A stretch of 5,596 nt of DNA. It comes from Mycoplasmataceae bacterium. Lineage in GTDB: Bacteria > Bacillota_I > Bacilli_A > Mycoplasmatales > Metamycoplasmataceae. Below, piece after piece: positions 1 through 5,596 of this stretch (position 1 is the first letter of the stretch; each line of letters starts with the position of its first letter). Both the position numbers and the translations under genes were made by a program. The stretch lies in contig JAFWJI010000049.1 in assembly GCA_017511585.1 (NCBI GenBank), forward strand, positions 1 through 5,596, read 5' to 3'. The notes under the pieces were generated by a model. It did no database searches. It was not told the DNA's origin and saw only the letters and a list, made by a program, of their open reading frames with translations.

Positions 1-681
1 ATTAGTTTATCAATAAAACAAGGTCAAGTAGTAGGAATTGTTGGACCTACTGGTAGTGGTAAAACAACTATTATTAATTTATTAACAAAATTTTATGATG
101 TAACAAATGAAAATAGTGACATTCTTATTGATGGGATTTCAATTAAAAATATTACAAAACATTCTTTAAGAAATGAAGTTTCAATTGTTTTACAAGATAC
201 CTTTATTTTTGAAGATACTATTTATGAAAATATGAGATATGCAAATCCAGAAGCAACTAATGAAGAAATTGAAGAAGCTGCCAAAAAAGCTAATGCTCAT
301 TCATTCATTATGTCTCTTGAAAAAGGTTATGATACAGTTTTAAAAAATAATGCTGATGAAATTTCTCAAGGTCAAAGACAATTACTTGCAATAACTAGAG
401 CATTTTTAAGACAATCATCAATTTTAATTTTAGATGAAGCAACTTCATCAATCGATACTAAAACTGAAAAAGATATTCAAACTGGAATGATCAAACTTTC
501 TCAAGGTAAAACAACTTTTATGATTGCTCATAGACTTTCAACTATTAAACATGCTGATGTTATTATTGTTTTAAAAGATGGGCAAATTCTAGAAAAAGGA
601 AATCATTTTGAATTATTAGAACAAAATGGATTTTATGCAAATATGTATAATTCAAAATTAAATACACCAGAAGATATTTAG
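1..681 (+). CDS. ABC exporter (MsbA/LmrA-type), C-terminal ATP-binding domain, 5' truncated by window
   Basis: The gene is open from base 1 and ends at TAG 679-681, giving 226 residues. These are nearly a complete nucleotide-binding domain. Seen in order: Walker A GPTGSGKT (residues 15-22), Q-loop glutamine in VLQD (Q65), ABC signature ISQGQ (121-125, a variant of LSGGQ), Walker B ILILDE with catalytic glutamate E146, D-loop SSID (149-152), and the switch histidine in AHRLST (H177). All catalytic residues are present, so this half-site should hydrolyse ATP. The signature followed by RQLLAITRA and the ending in an ILEKGNH-type motif are typical of exporters whose membrane domain is fused N-terminally. 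About 350 residues, including that membrane domain and the A-loop tyrosine, would lie upstream. In mollicutes such genes often occur as adjacent pairs forming heterodimers, but this cannot be tested here. The substrate is unknown. There is no tryptophan in this part, so the gene reads the same in either genetic code. Confidence 0.93.
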   Translation: MSLSIKQGQVVGIVGPTGSGKTTIINLLTKFYDVTNENSDILIDGISIKNITKHSLRNEVSIVLQDTFIFEDTIYENMRYANPEATNEEIEEAAKKANAHSFIMSLEKGYDTVLKNNADEISQGQRQLLAITRAFLRQSSILILDEATSSIDTKTEKDIQTGMIKLSQGKTTFMIAHRLSTIKHADVIIVLKDGQILEKGNHFELLEQNGFYANMYNSKLNTPEDI

Positions 682-699
682 TCAATAAAAATTAGTTGA

Positions 700-732
700 T
701 TAAAAATAATTGTAGTTTTATTATATTTTTAA
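700..732 (+). terminator. Possible AT-only hairpin after the exporter gene
   Basis: The arm TTAAAAATAAT (700-710) can pair with ATTATATTTTTAA (720-732). This gives 11 base pairs with a two-base AT bulge in the right arm, around a 9-base loop. It begins 18 bases after the exporter stop, where a terminator would be expected. All pairs are A-U, and no separate U tract follows the stem, so the structure would be weak. Complementary AT stretches also arise by chance in such sequence. This is a position-supported guess only. Confidence 0.25.
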
Positions 733-781
733 GCATTGTTTTGTTTTTATATTTAATAATATAAAATACAAATTTTTAGTT

Positions 782-787
782 TATAAT
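782..787 (+). promoter_or_regulatory. Candidate -10 box of the ECF-opp cluster
   Basis: A perfect TATAAT lies 47 bases upstream of the ECF S-component start codon, in the only intergenic gap before the cluster. No good -35 box lies at the right spacing, which is common in mycoplasma promoters. An alternative is TATAAA at 760-765 with TTGTTT at 736-741, an 18-base spacer. Background AT content makes chance matches likely, so transcript mapping would be needed to choose between them. Confidence 0.4.
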
Positions 788-821
788 TATTTTTTTGTTA
801 TTTTCTTTGAAAAAATAAGAC

Positions 822-827
822 AAGAGG
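822..827 (+). promoter_or_regulatory. Ribosome binding site of the ECF S-component gene
   Basis: AAGAGG lies 7 bases before ATG 835 in otherwise AT-only sequence. It decides the start: an in-frame TAA (832-834) directly precedes this ATG, so translation cannot begin further upstream. The later ATG at 886 has no comparable site. Confidence 0.75.
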
Positions 828-834
828 TTAGTAA

Positions 835-1788
835 ATGAACAAGTGAGATTCGAAAAGAATTGCATTTATATCAATATTAATAGCAATGTCAATCTCTTTT
901 GTTATCATCGGAACCCGTTTTGCAGCTATTAGCTCTTTTCCTTCAATAAAATTATCATTAGCCGGCTTACCAATTAAAATAATTGGATATATTTTTGGTC
1001 CTGTAATTGGATTTGTTATTGGTTTTTCAACAGATGTAATTTCTTTTGTATTTATGCCTGCATTTTATTACCCTTTATATTCTGTGGCATTAGGAATATC
1101 TGGTATGTTACCAGGGCTAGTATCTTTTGGTTTTAATTATTTTTATAAAATTTATTCAAATGAAAATATTTTAAAAAAACTAAATATAAAGAAGTTGTTT
1201 TTATCATATAAATTTCAATTAGAAACATCAAAAAATAATGTTAATAGAGCAAATAATATTGAGAAAAAAATGTCAACAATAGATAATAAAATAAATCAAT
1301 TAGAAAATTCAAAAACACAAAAATATCAATTAAATTTTGGTTTATATAGTAGTATCTCTATTTTGTTTTTAATATTAATTATTTTGATTTCTTTTTTTAC
1401 TATCATTCCACAAAATGTTATTAATGAAACTTTTGAAGATAAAGGTATATTAAGATTTATGTCAAATAAGTTTATCTTCATAGGAATTATTGTTCTTGGT
1501 ATAATTACATGTATCTGTTCTTTGATATTTTTTAAAAATAGGATGAAAGAAGAAGGATTTTTAAATTATGTAGCAATTGTTGTTTTTGTTGTTTTAACAG
1601 AATACATCAACATTCCAATAATAGCTTTCGCAGATGCAAAGACATTGAAAATAGATTTTATAACTTCAAGCATCGCCTCTCTTGCTACTTCGTTTATCAA
1701 AATTTGATTTAATTTAGTAATTATATTTTTTTCAATAAAAATCGTTATGCCATTAATAACAAAAAAGGCATTTAATGGATATGTTTAA
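835..1788 (+). CDS. ECF transporter S component, FolT-like, with a long internal insert
   Basis: Membrane protein of 317 residues, predicted to bind a vitamin-type substrate and to dock onto a shared EcfT/EcfA1/EcfA2 energy module, which is not in this window. The start is ATG 835, preceded by AAGAGG and an in-frame TAA. TGA codons at 844 and 1705 are read as W4 and W291. The N-terminal part resembles the folate (FolT) S family: a first helix at about 8-28, then GPVIGFVIGFSTD (55-67), a MP...YYP stretch, and LGISGMLPG (86-94). A charged, probably coiled-coil segment follows (about 115-165, rich in K, N, E and Q), then hydrophobic segments near 168-192, 210-235, 243-265 and 280-306. The last contains KIWFN, resembling the final helix of S components. 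FolT proteins are usually about 170-180 residues, so roughly 130 are extra. A TAA ends it 20 bases before oppA, so co-transcription is likely. The family call is fairly firm; folate as the substrate is not shown. Confidence 0.78.
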
Positions 1789-1792
1789 AAAA

Positions 1793-1800
1793 GGAAGGAG
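1793..1800 (+). promoter_or_regulatory. Strong ribosome binding site of oppA
   Basis: GGAAGGAG contains AAGGAG (1795-1800), 8 bases before ATG 1809. It starts 5 bases after the S-component stop codon. It is the strongest Shine-Dalgarno match in the window and suggests that the binding protein is made in greater amounts than its neighbours, as is usual for OppA. Confidence 0.85.
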
Positions 1801-1808
1801 AATTTATT

Positions 1809-4793
1809 ATGAAACCAATTTTTAAAAAAACTTTAATAATTAGTTCATCAATATTAGTACCTGCATCTTTATTATCCCTTTCTTTTGGTTTATATTTTGG
1901 TTCATCAAATATTGAAAGAATTTCTAAAAAAGGAATATTTACATTAAGAGTAAATGAAAATTTAAATAATCAAGGATACAATTATGATTATTCAGCTACT
2001 TATGGTTCGCCTCTTTCAACAAATAGATTAAGTTTATTAGTTGTTAATGAAATTCTTCATTTAGAAACCGAAGGAAAATTTGTATATGATCAAGAAAATC
2101 AAAAGGTAATTTCTCCTTCTTATGAATCTTTTAAATTTTCAACAGCAAAAGCAATTGTTTTAAATTTTGTTGATGCTTCTCTTTCTAAAGAACAAATTGA
2201 AAATGGACAATATGATGATAACCAAAGTTTTCAATTAATTTTTAATAGCGACGATGCAGAAGTAAAACCTTCTCATAATGATCGAGACTTTGTTGTTACT
2301 AAAGATTCAAATAATCCAAGATCAATCAATAATACTAAGGTTTTTGGAGAAATTATTAAAGAAGGTTTTTTAGATTCAAAACCAGATTTAAATGATCCAA
2401 ATTTAGATATTTCTAAGCATAAAGGTAAAAAATATGTAATGAAATCAATGGGAATAACATTTACAGATTTTAATGAAAAAGGCAAAGAAGAAGAACCTAC
2501 AAAATGAGTATATAGTAATGGAAATAAATCAAAATACAATGTTAAAGCAGAAGATATGTTTTATTCATTAAAAAGAACTCAATTATTTGATAAAGAATAT
2601 AGACGTAGTCATGGTGGTAGTGCTGAATTAGATAAGTATTTTATAGAAAAAACTGCTACAACCAAAATTTTTGGTGAAACACAAAAGTTTCCTAATGAAT
2701 ATCTATTTGATTTTTTTGGTATTGATAAAAATAAAATGTATAAAAAAGAAACAGCTATTGAAAAAGTAAATATTAACACAAAAGAAAATGGACAACCTCA
2801 AGAGGTTGATGCTTTTATTTTTAATTTTAATATTTTCAATAAAGATAATTCAGTTAATCAAGATACATCATTTTCAGTTTTAGATATTATTAAAAAGTAT
2901 TTATCTAATTCTTTAACTTTTTCTTTAGCACCAAGTGAATATATTGATGAAATGAATCAAAATAATTCAATTAATGAAATAAATAGTAATTTAAAAATAA
3001 CTGGAGAAGCTAGAGATTACGGAATATATACTTATGGACAAACAAGAGAAAAAACTTTGTTTGCTTCTTACTACATCCCAGTTTCAGCTTCTGCTGGTAG
3101 AGAAATTTTTGAATACAATAAACATCATGCAAATAAAAAATGAGTAGATTCAGTTGAAAATGTTCAAAGTCAAACTGTTAATAATAAAGAATATAAATAT
3201 AAAACAATTAATAGAGTAATTGTTGAATATGCTGGTGCTATTGATACTTCAACATTTGTAAATCAATCATTTAATTCATTTTTAAATGGAACATTAAGTC
3301 AAGTAGATTATTCTCAAATTTCAGCAGAACAAAAACAAAAATTATATGGTGATTCAACGGATACAAATGTTTTAATTCAAAATTCAGAAAAAAATGGGTT
3401 ACAACCAACTAAAAAAGTTAATGTTTCTTCATTAACATCAAGAATGGTGTGACAAGCTAATCCAATAAATAATTCTAATTACACTTTTAATGACAATTAT
3501 TCAAAATTAGTTTATGGTTATTCTAAAGATGAATTAAAAAATGGTCAAGCTGTTATTGCAAATAGTTTTTTTGCTGGTTATGGATTTGCATTTAGATTAT
3601 TAATTCAAGCTTCAATTAATTGAAATCAATTTATTGAACAAGCTTTTAAGGGGATAAGAGATGTTTGGTTAAGTGGAGCAGCTCAAGATGCTAAATTTTC
3701 TTCATTTGATCCTAATTCTTTATCACCTCATAGTTTTAATGAATTAGGAGTTAATGATTTACAGTTTTATGATCAATATGGTGATTTACAAACTGTTACA
3801 TTAAAAGATATGAAAAAATTATCAATAATGACTGAACAAGAAATCGAACAAGAAATTGGCCAAGAAATTGAAAATATTCAACGATTTAAAATGCAATCTC
3901 CTAAATTTAAAATGATTCAAGCATCTATGAAAAAACTTTTAGATAGTTTTTATGAAAGACATAATTTAAATAATAATGAAAAAATTGAATTTAATATTGC
4001 TTATCCATTTGCTGATCAAGATGAAACTAAATCTTCAACAACAAAATATATTGTTAATAATGTTATTAATAAATTAGATCCAAGAATTAAAGCAAATTTT
4101 GTTGAACCTACTTCAAGAGAACAAATGTTACAAGAAATCAATCAACGTAGCGGAGCTTTTAATGCTAATTTATGAAGTTATGATTATGAAGGTATTGGTT
4201 CTTATATTGCTGCATTTTTTTCAGATGGTGGTGGAATAAATTTAATCAATGCAGTTGGTATATTTTCTAAAAATCCAAATAGTGATAAAGAGCAATTATT
4301 TAATGATAGAGTTTCTAAAGAGACATTAAACACACTTCAAGCAAATTTCCCTAAATTTACCGAATTATCAAAATATATAAGAGATAATTTTGATAATTTA
4401 ATAAAAGCAGAAAACAATAATGTATGAGAAGGTTTTTTAGTTGAAAATTGAGATTTATTAAATAACAAACAAATGAATTCGATTAATGATTTTTTTACTA
4501 ATCCAGAACATCAAAATGAAATTAATCCTATTAATGTATTACCGGCTATTTTAAAAGCTTTTGAAGCAGATGCTTCATGAGAAAAAAATGGAACTACTCC
4601 TGATCAAAAAGCACAAGGTTGAGTTGATTTAATAAAAGAATTTAATAGTATTAAAGGAGTATCTATTGATACAGAATCTTCAGTTGATAAATTAACTAAT
4701 GTTAATTACACATTATTTTTAAGCGAATATATTATTCCGCTTTCAAAATACGGAATACAACTTTATTCTGATTTTAAATATGAGGTAGATTAA
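1809..4793 (+). CDS. oppA: Oligopeptide ABC transporter, substrate-binding protein OppA (large mycoplasma type)
   Basis: Surface protein of 994 residues, predicted to capture peptides and deliver them to the OppBC channel. The start is ATG 1809 behind a strong ribosome binding site; the stop is TAA 4791-4793. Nine in-frame TGA codons (2505, 3141, 3450, 3621, 4173, 4425, 4449, 4578, 4620) encode Trp, with one TGG at 3666. The N-terminus MKPIFKK plus a hydrophobic stretch (about 8-31) is a signal or membrane anchor, but no lipobox cysteine follows, and I find no cysteine in the whole protein. Features of the SBP_bac_5 (peptide-binding) family are AEDMFYSLKR (247-256, matching the family's T-A-E-D-V-x-Y-S element) and WSYDYEGIGSY (789-799), which resembles its conserved W-x-x-D-Y...S-Y element. 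The length is nearly twice that of E. coli OppA, which is usual for mycoplasma homologues. A glutamate-rich triplicated segment lies at 676-687. No GK[ST] P-loop is present. The directly following oppB supports the assignment. Whether it binds peptides, or also has another surface role, is not visible. Confidence 0.85.
3834..3869 (+). repeat. Three tandem 12-bp units inside oppA
   Basis: Three consecutive 12-base units encode EQEI, EQEI and GQEI (OppA residues 676-687). Units one and two differ only at the last base (ATC versus ATT). Unit three starts GGCCAA instead of GAACAA. The reading frame is kept whatever the copy number. The encoded stretch is acidic and probably helical, within a region that continues as charged sequence to about residue 690. 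Confidence 0.8.
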
Positions 4794-4795
4794 GT

Positions 4796-4798
4796 AGG
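4796..4798 (+). promoter_or_regulatory. Weak ribosome binding site of oppB
   Basis: Only a short AGG, within AAGTAGG, lies 6 bases before ATG 4805. It is much weaker than the oppA site. With an 11-base gap after the oppA stop, oppB translation probably depends partly on ribosomes finishing oppA. That would give less permease than binding protein. Confidence 0.5.
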
Positions 4799-4804
4799 TT
4801 AGTT

Positions 4805-5596
4805 ATGTTTAGATATATTTTAAAAAGATTTTTATTAGCAATAATTAGTTTATTTATTTTATTAACTATCATTTATTTACTAACCGCTTCATTTGCTGAT
4901 ACTCCTTATACCGGTGATCCTAATAATTATGAATCTTGAAAAGAAGCAAATGGGTTTAATAAACCAGTTATTGTTAGATACGGTCTATATTTAAAAGATT
5001 TTTTTAGTGGTAATTTTGGAAAAATTTATTCAAATAATAATGGTTATACATATATTCCGGATTTATTTTTTAAACCATTAGTTTGAACATTATTAATAAC
5101 AATTCCAGCATTTATTATTTCAGCTTTATTAGGTGTTGTTTTAGGTATTATTGCTGGATATAATAGAGGAAAATGAATTGATAATTTAATTAATTTATTT
5201 GTTGTTATTTTTATTGGTTTACCATCTTTTGTAATAGCACCAATTATATTATTGATTGCAAATTCAACAAATGGTGTAATTATTAGTGAATTTGTTTATC
5301 CTGATGTTCAAGGATGAGCTATGACAGCTAAGTCTTTAGTGTTACCAATTATAACTGTTACATTAGGTTCTTTAGCCGGATATACAATTTTAGTTCGTAA
5401 TCAAATGGTTTCGATTTTAACTTCAAATCATATTTTGATTGCAAAAGCAAAAGGTTTAACTCAACAAGAAATATTTTGAAAACATATTATAAGAAATATT
5501 TCTATTCCTTTGATTGCTTATATGGTTCCTTCATTTATTATTCTTTTATCAGGAAATATTATTATTGAACAATTTTTTAATGTTCCTGGAACTTCA
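4805..5596 (+). CDS. oppB: Oligopeptide ABC transporter permease OppB, 3' truncated by window
   Basis: The first 264 residues of a BPD_transp_1 (binding-protein-dependent permease) family membrane protein, open to the window end. With OppC it would form the peptide channel. Five in-frame TGA codons (4937, 5084, 5174, 5315, 5477) are read as Trp. The N-terminus MFRYILKRFLLAI is typical of OppB/DppB and confirms ATG 4805. TM1 is about 9-29. An external loop follows, with the family's RYGLYLKDFFSGNFGK element (59-74; relatives usually have GDLG where this has GNFG). Further helices lie near 93-118, 126-153, 177-200 and 232-258. The cytoplasmic EAA loop, which contacts the ATPases, is clear: AKAKGLTQQEIFWKHIIRN (213-231), with the conserved glycine at 217. 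The end, EQFFNVPGTS, matches the conserved E-x-x-F-x-x-P-G motif near the last helix, so only a short C-terminal part is likely missing. No cysteine is seen. oppC, oppD and oppF are expected downstream. Confidence 0.93.

Larger units (their letters stand above)
682..834 (+). other. Intergenic region, AT-rich, probable end of the exporter unit and start of the ECF-opp unit
   Basis: This 153 bp stretch is almost entirely A and T and has no credible reading frame. It is the only sizeable gap in the window. It holds a possible weak hairpin just after the exporter stop, candidate -10 boxes, and the ribosome binding site of the next gene. No GC-rich folded leader, T-box or riboswitch-like structure is visible. 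Confidence 0.7.

Noticed and set aside
798..818. Inverted repeat TTATTTT / AAAATAA before the S-component ribosome binding site as an operator
   Set aside because: It is only 7 A-T pairs around a 7-base loop, which is expected often by chance in this sequence.
682..834. A folate (THF) or other riboswitch before the FolT-like gene
   Set aside because: The gap is short and almost pure A and T, with no GC-containing stems or conserved riboswitch core visible.
886..888. ATG 886 as the start of the S component
   Set aside because: It appears to be the start only if TGA 844 is taken as a stop. ATG 835 has a good ribosome binding site and adds residues of the first membrane helix.
1264..1270. Homopolymer runs (A7 at 1264-1270, T7 at 1392-1398) as phase-variation switches in the S component
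   Set aside because: Runs of seven are common by chance at this base composition, and the frame is intact. Nothing else indicates switching.
2273..2539. Minus-strand open frame of 88 codons opposite oppA
   Set aside because: It lies wholly across the oppA coding region, has no ribosome binding site that I can see and no recognisable family, and is a shadow of the AT-rich coding strand.
2505..4175. oppA as a pseudogene broken into several short reading frames
   Set aside because: Every break is a TGA in the same frame, with no frameshift. Reading TGA as Trp gives one continuous protein with conserved motifs.

Overview
The window comes from a very AT-rich mollicute, most likely a Mycoplasma-type genome (translation table 4). 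UGA must be read as tryptophan: 16 in-frame TGA codons fall inside otherwise intact, family-consistent proteins, against a single TGG. With the standard code, oppA would break into several false fragments. I cannot name the species. The gene content and the very large, cysteine-free OppA would fit a hominis-group relative (Metamycoplasma or Mycoplasmopsis), but this is inference.

All genes are on the + strand. Positions 1-681 hold the C-terminal ATPase domain of an MsbA/LmrA-type ABC exporter, cut by the window start. An AT-only gap of 153 bp follows (682-834). It contains a possible weak hairpin and a plausible promoter. Then comes a closely packed gene cluster. It starts with an ECF-transporter S component (835-1788), FolT-like in its N-terminal part but with a long charged insert. 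After 20 bp it continues with a 994-residue OppA-type substrate-binding protein (1809-4793), and after 11 bp with the oligopeptide permease OppB (4805 to the window end, incomplete).

The cluster looks like one nutrient-import operon. OppA would capture peptides outside the cell and pass them to a channel formed by OppB and a second permease, OppC. OppC and the ATPases OppD and OppF are presumably encoded beyond the right edge. The S component would bind a small vitamin-type substrate and work with an EcfT/EcfA module that must be encoded elsewhere. Both uptake routes suit an organism with little biosynthetic capacity.

I found no mobile element, CRISPR array, RNA gene or clearly new system. 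The points most worth a second look are the insert in the S component, the absence of any cysteine or lipobox in OppA, and the joining of an S-component gene to the opp genes.
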